From positions 124,001-188,000 of IMG/VR virus record IMGVR_UViG_3300027985_001685: a stretch of 64,000 bases of DNA, one strand, 5' to 3'. The translations under genes were made by a program, and so were the position numbers. Origin of the DNA: a virus. The notes beneath the pieces are model-generated. The model ran no database searches, was not told the DNA's origin, and saw only the letters and a program-made list of their open reading frames with translations. This document shows positions 22,083 through 29,947 of this stretch, in pieces. Position 1 is the stretch's first letter. The number at the start of each line of letters is the position of its first letter.

Positions 22083-22472
22083 TTGTCTATGTTGCACACA
22101 TCTCAAATGTCTGAAATTATTAAAGAATCAGTTTCTGCTATTATGACAAATAGCCGAAATAACTTTGATGCTATCTTGATGTTAAGTCAGCTTCTAATGA
22201 AGGTTGGACAACGCATAAGTAAGATAAAAATAGATTTAGACACAGCAGATTATAAAGAATTAAATAAAATATATTATTTAGGTGATGGTTCTGATGCCGG
22301 ACTTGGACTTATTCTTAATGGAGTAAGTTTAATGTCTGCCTTACCAGATACCTATTTAGATTCAATAGAAGGAGAACAAAATGCTTTATCCATGTCCAGT
22401 AAGATTTCACAAGAGAACAGTACAGCTTCAGTTGTCACTAAGTCTTCCAAGGCTAGAAGACGGAAGAACTAA
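22083..22472 (+). CDS. hypothetical protein, 129 aa
   Basis: Unrecognised 129-residue protein behind AAGGGGAG: mainly helical for residues 1-60, then Gly- and Leu-rich (YLGDGSDAGLGLILNG) and a Ser/Lys/Arg-rich tail ending KARRRKN. The 3' 92 bases overlap the Whirly-like gene in another frame. The 104-base gap before it (21979-22082) separates it from the divergent protease gene and must hold both promoters, though none is clear. Confidence 0.65.
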   Translation: MSMLHTSQMSEIIKESVSAIMTNSRNNFDAILMLSQLLMKVGQRISKIKIDLDTADYKELNKIYYLGDGSDAGLGLILNGVSLMSALPDTYLDSIEGEQNALSMSSKISQENSTASVVTKSSKARRRKN

Positions 22473-22833
22473 AGAAGGCTGCGTCTTTCTTGAAATCGCA
22501 AAAGCCCTTGACGAAGAAGGGAAAAGAATGGATTGGGACAATAAACTAGTTATGAAGCTAGGTTTGCCTGATCTAGTAGAGATTTTAGTTAAATTAAAAA
22601 CTAAAGCTTTTCCAGCTAAGCTATTTCACAAAATTGATAATGGCCCATCCTCTACGTTGGAAGTTTCTGAAGGAAACAAAGCTGGAACTTATAGATGGTT
22701 CGTATCAAAAGACGGATCTTCTATGCCAATTTTCTTAGATGCAAAAGATATGTATCTAATTAGTGTATTACTTGAAAATGCTATTTCAGTAACTCAAGCT
22801 TGGGTTCCGGTAGCAAAGCCAAGGAATGCATAA
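22381..22833 (+). CDS. Whirly/PC4-like single-strand-binding protein (putative)
   Basis: 150-residue protein whose residues 32-145 follow the Whirly-domain layout I know from plants: GCVFLEIAKAL, then RMDWDNKLVMKLGLPDLVEIL (the YDW...K...LS...L block), KLFHK, a strand-turn-strand STLEVSEGNKAGTYRWFV, and a last PIFLDAKDMYLI ... AWVP. Such domains bind single-stranded DNA. AGAAGGAGAACAAA fixes ATG 22381, which means a real 92-base out-of-frame overlap with the previous gene. No other SSB was found, so it may be the phage SSB. Assignment is by pattern only. Confidence 0.62.
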   Translation: MLYPCPVRFHKRTVQLQLSLSLPRLEDGRTKEGCVFLEIAKALDEEGKRMDWDNKLVMKLGLPDLVEILVKLKTKAFPAKLFHKIDNGPSSTLEVSEGNKAGTYRWFVSKDGSSMPIFLDAKDMYLISVLLENAISVTQAWVPVAKPRNA

Positions 22834-22849
22834 AATGAAAGGAGAACAA

Positions 22850-23464
22850 ATGGAAGAGATTGCTGCGGCTGCGGAAGGAATGTTGCCTGCAAACTACCTA
22901 CAAGGGTTTGACTTGTTTGGTGGTGGAACAGAGACAAAAACACGAAGCCTTATTGTTACTGGTGAGGTTGGAGAGTCTTTGGTGTCTAGCATAACTAAGA
23001 ATTTATTATCTCTTAGTGCTGAAGACCCTGAGATTCCAATTACTATGTACATCAACACCTATGGTGGATCTGCTTATGACATGTTTGCGATTTATGATGT
23101 AATGAATTTTGTAGAAACTCCAATTTATACAGTTGGATATGGTAAGGTAATGTCTGCCGGAGTTCTCCTTTTAGCTGCTGGAGAGCCAGGCCATAGATTT
23201 TTAACCCCCAATGCTAGTGTAATGATACACAGAATGAAGGGTGGAGTTTATGGTGGTGTCGCAGATTGGGAGTCAGAAAAAGAACATTTTGCTGACTTAG
23301 AAAAAAGAATGGCCGCTCTCTTAAAAAGTCATTCTAAGCTTACTCAAGCGCAACTTAAAAGCTATTTAGATAATCAAAACATTTATTTAAATGCTAAAGA
23401 TGCTAAAAAGTATGGTATTGTTGACCACGTTAAAGGTACAATGCCAAAGATCCTTAAAGGATAA
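22850..23464 (+). CDS. ClpP-like serine protease
   Basis: 204-residue member of the ClpP family. Ser102 in YGKVMSAGVLLLAAG and His127 in SVMIHRMKGG match the catalytic Ser and His. At the expected Asp position (aligned with the DRFLSA block of E. coli ClpP) there is Asn177 in QNIYLNAKDA, with Asp174 close by, so the triad may be altered. ATG 22850 follows AAAGGAGAACAA; an upstream ATG at 22826 overlaps the previous gene. Phages use ClpP-like enzymes for head maturation or protein turnover. No Clp ATPase is in the window. Confidence 0.88.
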   Translation: MEEIAAAAEGMLPANYLQGFDLFGGGTETKTRSLIVTGEVGESLVSSITKNLLSLSAEDPEIPITMYINTYGGSAYDMFAIYDVMNFVETPIYTVGYGKVMSAGVLLLAAGEPGHRFLTPNASVMIHRMKGGVYGGVADWESEKEHFADLEKRMAALLKSHSKLTQAQLKSYLDNQNIYLNAKDAKKYGIVDHVKGTMPKILKG

Positions 23465-23488
23465 TTAATATAAGATGTTGAGGGACAG

Positions 23489-23977
23489 ATGAATAATAAA
23501 GAAAAACAGATGTTATCTATTTTAGATGAAGTAAAAATGAAGCTTAAAGAAATTGAAAAACTTGTTTCTACTTCTTTTGTTGAAGATTTATCTATCCCTC
23601 ACATTTTGTATTATGAATTTAATAAAGACGGTGATACCCATATTTATTGCTCATACTTTGTCTATGGTGAAGAAGTCGTAATTCTTAATACTCCTTTATT
23701 TTTAAAAGAGGCAAAAAGTAGTGATGATAAAGAGCTTGTAGTTCATAGTGCTAATAGTATCATTAGGCGTGGACTAAGGAGGCTTCCTTTAAATTTTGAA
23801 GTTGAAGGGTATCTTGGTAGGGCTGTATTGATAACAAACACAGATGAGGCTATACCGATAGACCTACCAGAAGCTATTTCTGAATTATCTAAAACATATC
23901 AAACTACAATCTATTATGCTGATTCTGATTTATCTAAAAAAGCTTACTCTTATGTGAGCGGAAATATTTCATCTTAA
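23489..23977 (+). CDS. hypothetical protein, 162 aa
   Basis: Unrecognised 162-residue protein: N-terminal helix (1-30, MKLKEIEKLVS), then a mixed alpha/beta domain with a YSYVS C-terminal segment. It has no cysteine pair, signal or catalytic signature. TGAGGGACAG lies before the ATG. It follows the ClpP-like gene and leads a run of small genes before recA. Confidence 0.7.
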   Translation: MNNKEKQMLSILDEVKMKLKEIEKLVSTSFVEDLSIPHILYYEFNKDGDTHIYCSYFVYGEEVVILNTPLFLKEAKSSDDKELVVHSANSIIRRGLRRLPLNFEVEGYLGRAVLITNTDEAIPIDLPEAISELSKTYQTTIYYADSDLSKKAYSYVSGNISS

Positions 23978-23994
23978 TTTTTTTGGAGATAAAC

Positions 23995-24525
23995 ATGTTA
24001 ACTTTTATCGTAAATGACTCAGGTGAGGCATCTGAAATCATACGCAAATGTTGCTCTTCTTTAGGGTTTAGTTCTTATACAATTCTTGATCCAAAAAGTA
24101 ACACTATTCCTAAGAAAATTTATTATGTTTTAGAGGTTGGTGAGACCGGATTAAAGCCCGCGTCTTACTTTGCTAAAATTAAAGGGCAGGTAATTTCTCC
24201 AACATTATCTATGACACCTGAAAATAAAAGAACCTTCTTTGATCAATTAAAAGAAAATGTTGATCGCTATAGGATGATGGCAGAAAATGACACAGTAAAA
24301 AAGGGTGACCTTCCGCCATTAAAAACGCTAAAAGAGATGCTGAACGAAATGTATGGTCAGGTAGTAGAGGTTAGACTTCCTGATAGAAGAAAAGTTGGTA
24401 TTTATCCAGACTCTGAAAAAAAGAAGGGTCTTTATGATTTAGAATATCATGCTTCATATGTTTATAATATGGCTTTAATTTCAGAGTTATTTGGTGCAAA
24501 TGAACTGATTATTAAAGACTTATAG
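23995..24525 (+). CDS. hypothetical protein, 176 aa
   Basis: Unrecognised 176-residue soluble protein starting at ATG 23995 behind TTTGGAG; an in-frame TTG 12 bases upstream overlaps that site and is unlikely. It has an alpha/beta N-terminal half and a basic helical centre (FDQLKENVDRYRMMAEN). The function is unknown. Confidence 0.7.
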   Translation: MLTFIVNDSGEASEIIRKCCSSLGFSSYTILDPKSNTIPKKIYYVLEVGETGLKPASYFAKIKGQVISPTLSMTPENKRTFFDQLKENVDRYRMMAENDTVKKGDLPPLKTLKEMLNEMYGQVVEVRLPDRRKVGIYPDSEKKKGLYDLEYHASYVYNMALISELFGANELIIKDL

Positions 24526-24534
24526 GAGATAATT

Positions 24535-24783
24535 ATGAGTAAGAGTAATAGCGGATTTTATAAAAAATACCATGTATCTAAAATATCTAATCCAGATAAA
24601 AAGATAGATGCTCTTGTTTTAGAATTTGATGATCCTGTCGGCGTGGCGATTGCTTCTATCTGGGCAACCTTAATGTTAAAGCTAGGTTATACTGAGGCTT
24701 ATGAAGGAATTAGTAGAAAGATGAGCTCTCTTGAGCCTGAAGTTATTGCTAAGGCTACTACGATTTTATCTAAATATTTTTAA
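24535..24783 (+). CDS. hypothetical protein, 82 aa
   Basis: Small protein behind TAGGAG. The basic N-terminus (SKSNSGFYKKYHVSKIS) is followed by a compact alpha/beta segment with a helical end. It has no motif. It sits in the same closely spaced run as its neighbours (10- and 13-base gaps). Confidence 0.65.
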   Translation: MSKSNSGFYKKYHVSKISNPDKKIDALVLEFDDPVGVAIASIWATLMLKLGYTEAYEGISRKMSSLEPEVIAKATTILSKYF

Positions 24784-24795
24784 TAGGGAAACAAA

Positions 24796-25182
24796 ATGAA
24801 TAATGAATTTGAATTTCAGGTTGGTGATATTGTAGAATGTTACCTTTTAAATGGTGAACATATTTTGCAAAAGAGTGAGAATTGTTTTTATCCACTTTGT
24901 ATTAAAAGAGATTCATTTAGTAAAACTTTTACTAAAGATGGAAAGCTTTGTACTAGTCATGACAAGCCTATACTTAAACTATTAAGAAGACCAAAGGAAG
25001 TCAGAAAAGTTAAATTATGGCAATTTGTTGATACATATTGTGTTGCAATAAAACAATTTCATACAGAAGACAAGAATGAAATTTTGATAGATGGAAAATT
25101 GCGTAATACTTCTTATCTAAAAACCTCTAGAGATACATGGATTAAAACAAATTGTTTTATTGAGGCAGAGGTTGAAGAATAG
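24796..25182 (+). CDS. hypothetical protein, 128 aa
   Basis: Unrecognised 128-residue protein with a beta-rich start (FQVGDIVECYLLNGEHILQ), suggestive of an SH3-like barrel, and five scattered cysteines. It has no recognised domain. The gene after it starts three bases downstream. Confidence 0.65.
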   Translation: MNNEFEFQVGDIVECYLLNGEHILQKSENCFYPLCIKRDSFSKTFTKDGKLCTSHDKPILKLLRRPKEVRKVKLWQFVDTYCVAIKQFHTEDKNEILIDGKLRNTSYLKTSRDTWIKTNCFIEAEVEE

Positions 25183-25185
25183 TTT

Positions 25186-25559
25186 ATGAAAAGAGTAATG
25201 CAAGACAAATTTGGGTATCCTGATGGAAATTGTTTTCAGGCATGTTTAGCTACTTTTTTAATAAAAATCTTTGTGATGTCCCAGACTTTAAAGGGAATGA
25301 GTGGTTTGAGAATTTTCAAAAATGGCTAGGACCCATGGGGTTTTATGCTTTATTTTATGAATGTCCTAATGGTTTGCCTGATTGGTTTGTTGAGACTGGT
25401 ATAACTGCTATCTGTGGTATTGACTCTCCAAGAGGAGATTTTATGCATGCTGTTATTGCACAAGGAAAAGAGGTCTTGCATGATCCTCATCCAGACCAAG
25501 ATGGATATGATAAATTAATTAAAGACTTTATTATTATTGCTAGAAAAATATGCTTTTAA
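25186..25559 (+). CDS. papain-like cysteine-peptidase-type protein read through a -1 frameshift
   Basis: Two frames join to one coherent protein. Frame 0 starts at ATG 25186 (MKRVMQDKFGYPDGNCFQACLATFL) and stops at 25327. At T TTT TTA (25254-25260), a canonical -1 slippery heptamer, slipping back one base gives ...TFLNKNLCDVPDFKGNEW... to a stop at 25559, about 124 residues. The joined product has Cys in GNCFQAC, His in FMHAVIAQG and Asp in HDPHPD, the order seen in papain-fold (C39-like) domains. Neither half makes sense alone. It is either programmed frameshifting or a one-base mutation. Confidence 0.62.
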
Positions 25560-25574
25560 TTTAAGCGGGTGATT

Positions 25575-25862
25575 ATGGGTGGATTATTAGGTTCTTTTAC
25601 AAAAGCTTTTATGAATTATGTTGTTTTTCATTATTCAAAGAAGTTAGCTAACTCCATAATATATTATGGCCATAATACCCATAGAAAATATATGCTACAT
25701 AGATGCTGTACATGTTTCTCTTTATATTCTGGCTATACTGAGTATTGTCCAAAGTGCTGTGGATCTGTAATTCAGAGACTCTACTTGGATTTAGATTCAG
25801 AAGAAAATGAAAATAATTTTATTGAGACCTATGAAAAAGGTCTTGGTATATTTAGAACCTAG
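25575..25862 (+). CDS. zinc-ribbon hypothetical protein, 95 aa
   Basis: Starts at ATG 25575 behind AAGCGGGTGA. Residues 45-65 contain CCTCFSLYSGYTEYCPKCCG, two CxxC pairs forming a zinc ribbon; the N-terminus is basic and the C-terminus acidic. It is followed by another small zinc-ribbon gene. A nucleic-acid or ribosome-related role is possible but unproven. Confidence 0.65.
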   Translation: MGGLLGSFTKAFMNYVVFHYSKKLANSIIYYGHNTHRKYMLHRCCTCFSLYSGYTEYCPKCCGSVIQRLYLDLDSEENENNFIETYEKGLGIFRT

Positions 25863-25872
25863 GAGGTTTTTT

Positions 25873-26022
25873 ATGTATATTTGCCCTAGATGTTCGAGTA
25901 CCAATACTAAAACAGAAAGAAGGCCTGATGGCTTTACTGAATGTCTAGATTGTGGATATGTCGAACTAAGCTCTAAATTTCCTCATGAAGATAAGAAGGT
26001 AGAAGATGACTCAGAACAGTAA
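25873..26022 (+). CDS. zinc-ribbon hypothetical protein, 49 aa
   Basis: ATG 25873 follows CTAGGAGG, a strong site. The 49-residue product is a compact zinc ribbon (YICPRC, then ECLDCGYVEL) with an acidic tail. The same frame is open further upstream, but that part lacks a start signal. It resembles the TFIIB/TFIIS-like zinc ribbons in shape only. Confidence 0.65.
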   Translation: MYICPRCSSTNTKTERRPDGFTECLDCGYVELSSKFPHEDKKVEDDSEQ

Positions 26023-26548
26023 TCCTCAAGCTACAATGGTTCAAGAAGAAGCTAGACAACTAATTGAGTCTGCAGATCAAATTAGAACCTCTTTAACAAA
26101 TGTTGTTAGAGCCTATACTTCTTTTGAGAAGACATATGATGATTGGCACAAAGAGTTGGTTGTAAAAATTGATCCAGCTGCAGATCCTGCTAGAGTTGTT
26201 AGGTATTGTAGTGACCTATCCAATAGTGTCAACATAGCATATCGATTATTATCTAGATCAAAACTGCTTTTAACCTCATATATTATGACTCATGATAAAT
26301 CTGTTAATGATAAAATTCAATTTATGGCAAATAATAGTACAAGAAAAGTCTTGCCTTCGGCCGATACATTGGATAAAATAGCTAATAGTTCAATGGGTGA
26401 TAGAGTTGCAGCAAAAGCATTGCTTGAAGCTCAAGTTACTTTTTGGACAGATATGGTCTTTAAAATTAAAGAGCAGATCAGACTTGTGAATATGATAGCG
26501 ATGTCAAATGGAACGTTATATAAGATTGGTGAACCAACAAATTTATAG
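26006..26548 (+). CDS. helical hypothetical protein, 180 aa
   Basis: Unrecognised 180-residue protein, almost all alpha-helical, starting inside the end of the zinc-ribbon gene (17-base overlap). Features include EEARQLIESADQIRTSL and a conserved-looking LLEAQVTFWTDMVFKIKEQ helix. It lies three genes before recA. A recombination-mediator-type role could be imagined from position only; there is no sequence proof. Confidence 0.68.
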   Translation: MTQNSNPQATMVQEEARQLIESADQIRTSLTNVVRAYTSFEKTYDDWHKELVVKIDPAADPARVVRYCSDLSNSVNIAYRLLSRSKLLLTSYIMTHDKSVNDKIQFMANNSTRKVLPSADTLDKIANSSMGDRVAAKALLEAQVTFWTDMVFKIKEQIRLVNMIAMSNGTLYKIGEPTNL

Positions 26549-26559
26549 GAGTTACAATA

Positions 26560-26973
26560 ATGGAAAATCAAGAAATTAAAAATATTTTGAAAAGCAGACG
26601 TGATGGGATTCAAAATGTTAAAAAAGTGGATGAGGATGCTGTATTTGAAGGTACAGAACAAAAAAGAATTTCTAAGAAAAAAGCTGTGACTAAAAAGAAA
26701 ACTATCTCTCAGCCAATTGCTAGTGAGCCTGCTCCTGCTCCAGTTCAAGAAACTAAAGATGAGCAACAAAAAATTGACATTAATTTGGTAAAAGGTATTA
26801 CTGTAGGGATTGACGATAAAGGATCTGTTTATTTCTCTAATTTTGGAAATCCAAACTATATGGAAATGGCAGGTTTTAGTCAGTTCTTAAAATTGAAAAT
26901 TGATGAAATTTTAAACGTGGTAGGAAATACTATCGTTTATAAAACTTTCACAAAATTGAATAAAGAATCTTAA
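26560..26973 (+). CDS. hypothetical protein, 137 aa
   Basis: Unrecognised 137-residue protein in two parts: a basic, disordered N-terminal half (KKAVTKKKTISQPIASEPAP) and a folded C-terminal half (ITVGIDDKGSVYFSNFGNP). AGGAGTTACAAT precedes the ATG. It is probably co-transcribed with the helical gene before and the short gene after. Confidence 0.68.
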   Translation: MENQEIKNILKSRRDGIQNVKKVDEDAVFEGTEQKRISKKKAVTKKKTISQPIASEPAPAPVQETKDEQQKIDINLVKGITVGIDDKGSVYFSNFGNPNYMEMAGFSQFLKLKIDEILNVVGNTIVYKTFTKLNKES

Positions 26974-26974
26974 T

Positions 26975-27244
26975 ATGATCTCGCCAGAACAAGAACTGCT
27001 ATTAGCGATTTTAAGACAAGCAATTAAAGATTACTTAAACTTGGATCCTGATTCAGATACTTGTGCGGCAGATTATTATATAAGTGAAGGGGAAGACTAT
27101 AAGACTGCGGAAGACTTTCTTTATAATAGTGTCCCGATTCCATATGGCACCCTTTCACTTACATTTCAAGACTTATGTTTTCTTTTAAAAATTAATAAAA
27201 GAAAAATTTATAAGTACATCTCAGAAAATTTCAAAGAATTTTAA
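26975..27244 (+). CDS. hypothetical protein, 89 aa
   Basis: Unrecognised acidic 89-residue protein with a helical start (ISPEQELLLAILRQAIKDYL), an Asp/Tyr-rich middle and a helix-turn-helix-like end (LTFQDLCFLLKINKRKIYK). Its ATG is one base after the previous stop. It ends four bases before the tRNA-like element. Confidence 0.6.
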   Translation: MISPEQELLLAILRQAIKDYLNLDPDSDTCAADYYISEGEDYKTAEDFLYNSVPIPYGTLSLTFQDLCFLLKINKRKIYKYISENFKEF

Positions 27245-27248
27245 AAAT

Positions 27249-27320
27249 GGGAGCTATGCTCGTAGCAGCTAGTAGTTGATCGGATTAGTGTAGGAGGTTC
27301 GACTCCTTCGGCTCCCGCCA
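27249..27320 (+). tRNA. tRNA-like element, anticodon not assignable
   Basis: The 3' half is a convincing tRNA: T-arm GGAGG-TTCGACT-CCTTC (27293-27309), acceptor strand GGCTCCC pairing with GGGAGCT at the 5' end (27249-27255), discriminator G and an encoded CCA (27318-27320). The total is 72 bases, short by about four. The D-arm and anticodon arm do not fold in the normal way; the best middle stem CTAGT/ATTAG leaves a 10-base loop. It may be a degenerate tRNA, an unusual one, or a tRNA mimic. I would not name an amino acid. Confidence 0.5.
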
Positions 27321-27336
27321 TTTATAAGGAGGCCTT

Positions 27337-28398
27337 ATGGCTAAAAAGAAATCTAAACCTGATTTAACTGAAGGTGGAGATAAAGCATTGGATATTGCTC
27401 TTGCTGCTATTGAAAAGCAGTTTGGTAAAGGTTCAGTAATGCGTATGAGTGCAGAAGACTGCTATGAAGATGTAGAATGTTGGGGTACAGGAATCTTAGG
27501 TATTGACCTAGAGGCTGGAAAAGCTATCCCTAAAGGACGTATTATCGAAATTTTTGGGCCTGAATCTTCAGGTAAGACAACTCTAACTCTTCATATTGCG
27601 TCTAATGTTCAACAACAAGGTGGGAAAGTTGCCTTTGTTGATGCAGAACATGCTTTGGACGTTACTTATGCTACAAAGCTAGGAGTTGATGTTCCTAGTA
27701 TGATTATTTCTCAGCCTGATTGTGGTGAACAAGCACTTGAAATTACTGATATGTTGGTACGTTCTGGAGCTGTGGATCTTCTTATTGTCGACTCTGTTGC
27801 AGCCCTTACTCCTCGTGCAGAGCTTGAAGGAGATATGGGGGATTCGCATATGGGACTTCAGGCTCGTCTTATGAGTCAGGCTTTGCGTAAATTGACCGGT
27901 TCTATTTCTCGTTCCAATTGTACTGTTATTTTCATCAATCAATTGCGTATGAAAATTGGTGTGATGTTTGGAAATCCTGAAACGACAACAGGTGGAAATG
28001 CTCTTAAATTTTATGCATCACAAAGATATGATGTAAGGCCAGCTGGATGGATTAAAGATGGAGAGCAGATTATAGGCGCAAAGTCTAAGGTTAAAATTAT
28101 TAAGAATAAGGTTGCCCCTCCTTTTGGAACAGTAGAGTTAGACGTAGATTTTGGTTACGGTTTCTCTAAAACATCTGATCTTCTTAATCTTGGGCTTAAG
28201 TATGAGATAATAAATAAAGCTGGTGCTTGGATCTCTTATAATGGCTCAAATATAGGTCAAGGAAGTGAAAAAGCTAAGCAGTATTTAGCTGAAAACCCTG
28301 ATGTTTATAATGAGATAAAAGAGAAGATTATCCGTGCTAAAAGTGGTCTTCCACCAGAGAATGTAGATGAAGAAACAGGGGAAATAATAGATGTATAA
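27337..28398 (+). CDS. recA: RecA recombinase
   Basis: Bacterial-type RecA, 353 residues, the same length as E. coli RecA. The Walker A motif GPESSGKTT is at 74-82, the N-terminal oligomerisation part [18 protein letters not shown] at 16-33, [15 protein letters not shown] near 145, and L2-region [15 protein letters not shown] near 210. It drives strand exchange in recombination-dependent replication or repair. AAGGAGG precedes the ATG. It overlaps the HU-like gene by eight bases. Phage RecA of bacterial type, rather than UvsX, is less common. Confidence 0.97.
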   Translation: MAKKKSKPDLTEGGDKALDIALAAIEKQFGKGSVMRMSAEDCYEDVECWGTGILGIDLEAGKAIPKGRIIEIFGPESSGKTTLTLHIASNVQQQGGKVAFVDAEHALDVTYATKLGVDVPSMIISQPDCGEQALEITDMLVRSGAVDLLIVDSVAALTPRAELEGDMGDSHMGLQARLMSQALRKLTGSISRSNCTVIFINQLRMKIGVMFGNPETTTGGNALKFYASQRYDVRPAGWIKDGEQIIGAKSKVKIIKNKVAPPFGTVELDVDFGYGFSKTSDLLNLGLKYEIINKAGAWISYNGSNIGQGSEKAKQYLAENPDVYNEIKEKIIRAKSGLPPENVDEETGEIIDV

Positions 28399-28714
28399 TT
28401 TAGTAGATATTGTCCATCTTAAAACAGGTAAGCATCGTGAAGATATCACTGATATATTAACTTCTGCTATGGAAGTGACTAAAGAATATATGAATGAAGG
28501 TCACGATGTGCTTTGGGCAAATTTCTGCTTATTTACTCAAAAGAAAAAGGCTAAAACCAAGAAAGAAGCTAAGGAGTGGACAGAATTTCCTTATTTAGCT
28601 CTTGGTGATAAAGCTAGATGTATTTTTACTGACTATCAAACTGACAGTGAAGGTAAGGTTTTATTTGACTTTACTTCTGCTGCAGCGCAATCAAAAGATA
28701 CGCTTGATCAATAA
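28391..28714 (+). CDS. HU/IHF-like DNA-binding protein (putative)
   Basis: 107-residue protein whose first 55 residues follow the HU layout: two N-terminal helices ([21 protein letters not shown], split here at a turn) and a beta entry [17 protein letters not shown] that matches the GxxVxLxGFGxF strand of HU. The basic arm ([13 protein letters not shown]) and C-terminal part are unusual. Such proteins bend DNA. It overlaps recA, suggesting shared translation and a role in recombination or packaging. Confidence 0.5.
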   Translation: MYNLVDIVHLKTGKHREDITDILTSAMEVTKEYMNEGHDVLWANFCLFTQKKKAKTKKEAKEWTEFPYLALGDKARCIFTDYQTDSEGKVLFDFTSAAAQSKDTLDQ

Positions 28715-28755
28715 TTGGCTTTGGAATATACTTATGGTGACAAGTGAGGTTCATT

Positions 28756-28980
28756 ATGAGCATATTAAATGCCAATAAAGCTATTAGGACTGGACTTGGA
28801 GCAGCCTCTAAGGCGCTAGCTAAAGAGGGGCGAAGAGCTCAGTCATTATCAGGTGTAGTAGATAAAGCAGATCCATTAAAAAAAAGCTGGCAAGCTTTTG
28901 GATCTGAAGTCACAAATAAAAGTACTGGCGTAAATTATCTTAAAGAAATGCGTAGACAGTTAAAAGCTGAGGGTAAATAA
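28756..28980 (+). CDS. small basic hypothetical protein, 74 aa
   Basis: Starts at ATG 28756 behind GTGAGG; a GTG 12 bases earlier overlaps this site. The 74-residue product is basic and Ala/Lys-rich (GLGAASKALAKEGRRAQS), a soluble helical protein. It lies between the HU-like gene and the papain-like enzyme with a one-base gap to the latter. Confidence 0.6.
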   Translation: MSILNANKAIRTGLGAASKALAKEGRRAQSLSGVVDKADPLKKSWQAFGSEVTNKSTGVNYLKEMRRQLKAEGK

Positions 28981-28981
28981 G

Positions 28982-29608
28982 ATGGATATTTTAAAGCGTT
29001 TTTATTTTAATTCTATTACTTCATGTATTAGGGGTGCGTCTAAAGTTATCAGTAAAGTAAGATCTCCTAACTCAGTAAAAGAAACATTTTATAGTGATGT
29101 TGAGAGGGTGTCGGCAGAATTACTTCCTGGTGATATTATTCTTACAAGAACAGAAGGTGAATTATCTACTGGATTAATACCTGGCTACTGGAAGCATTGT
29201 GCTATGGCGATTAATGATAAAGAAGTAATTGAAGCCTCTACTCATGGTGTAAGAATTAATCATCTTGCTAATTTAATTATGAAAACAGATAATTATGCTG
29301 TTCTTCGTATTAATTTTGAGTACTTAAAAGCTAAAGGTTATGACTGTTCTGGTGCTGAGAAAAAGGCAGACATTATTAACATGATTAATTTTTTAATTGA
29401 TAAAATGGGACTACCTTATAACTACTCAATGGATATTTCTAGTAATGACAAGGAGTTCTGCTCTGGGCTATTATTTAAAGCGATTAGTTCTGTTTGGCCT
29501 TGTAACTATTTAGAATTAAGGTATCGACTAGGATTTCCTACTTTTACCCCAAATGACTTTTATGAAGCTAAAAATAAGTTTGATTTAATTTTAGAAAAAA
29601 GAGATTGA
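28982..29608 (+). CDS. permuted papain-like (YiiX/NlpC-P60 type) amidase or peptidase
   Basis: 208-residue protein with the circularly permuted papain-like order: LLPGDIILTRTEGELS (residues 47-62), His in GYWKHCAMAINDKEVIEAS (66-84, His73), then Cys in KEFCSGLLFKAISS (Cys162). This fold includes YiiX and related NlpC/P60-like hydrolases of peptides, lipids or murein links. There is no signal peptide. In large phages such enzymes may act on host lipoproteins or virion proteins; the substrate is unknown. Confidence 0.75.
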   Translation: MDILKRFYFNSITSCIRGASKVISKVRSPNSVKETFYSDVERVSAELLPGDIILTRTEGELSTGLIPGYWKHCAMAINDKEVIEASTHGVRINHLANLIMKTDNYAVLRINFEYLKAKGYDCSGAEKKADIINMINFLIDKMGLPYNYSMDISSNDKEFCSGLLFKAISSVWPCNYLELRYRLGFPTFTPNDFYEAKNKFDLILEKRD

Positions 29609-29632
29609 TTAATAATCTTTTTTATATATAAT
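29605..29632 (+). promoter_or_regulatory. sigma70-type promoter
   Basis: TTGATT (29605-29610), a 16-base spacer and TATAAT (29627-29632). It starts in the stop codon of the previous gene and would direct transcription into the gene at 29681. Its start point would fall inside the terminator stem just downstream, so new transcripts would not form that hairpin while upstream ones would. Confidence 0.6.
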
Positions 29633-29636
29633 ATTG

Positions 29637-29663
29637 GGCTCAGGTTTATCCTGGGCCTTTTTT
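29637..29663 (+). terminator. rho-independent terminator
   Basis: GGCTCAGG (29637-29644) pairs with CCTGGGCC (29650-29657), one G-T pair included, and runs into seven T residues. It should end the recA-containing transcript. Confidence 0.8.
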
Positions 29664-29680
29664 TATTTTAAGGAGTTCTT

Positions 29681-29947
29681 ATGGCAAAACAGTCAAAAGC
29701 AGCTGAAGAATATCAGGTAATGGAGAATATCTATGATGGATACACAGAAGCTACGTTAAAAGAAGAAGTATTAAGACTATTTGATATGATTCAAGACACT
29801 AAAGAGAATAAGTCAGCTCAAGTGAAATCGTACAATGAGTCTTTAAAAGATTTTAAAGCAAGACTAAAATACTGTGCTGAAAAGATTCATTATTTGAAAT
29901 CAGCAGCAGCAACAGAAGCAGTACTTAGCGGTACTAATCAAGATTAA
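29681..29947 (+). CDS. coiled-coil hypothetical protein, 88 aa
   Basis: 88-residue helical protein behind TAAGGAG with a likely coiled coil over residues 22-70 (LKEEVLRLFDMIQDTKENK ... LKDFKARLKYCAEKIHYL). It is transcribed from its own promoter after a terminator. It ends tail-to-tail with the minus-strand nuclease gene, overlapping by 14 bases. Confidence 0.7.
   Translation: MAKQSKAAEEYQVMENIYDGYTEATLKEEVLRLFDMIQDTKENKSAQVKSYNESLKDFKARLKYCAEKIHYLKSAAATEAVLSGTNQD

Noticed and set aside
26006-26548. Recombination mediator (UvsY-like)
   Set aside because: Only helical content and nearness to recA support it; length and motifs do not.
27249-27320. Ordinary tRNA-Ile (GAT in the middle loop)
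   Set aside because: GAT can be read in the loop region, but no five-pair anticodon stem flanks it, so I kept only 'tRNA-like'.
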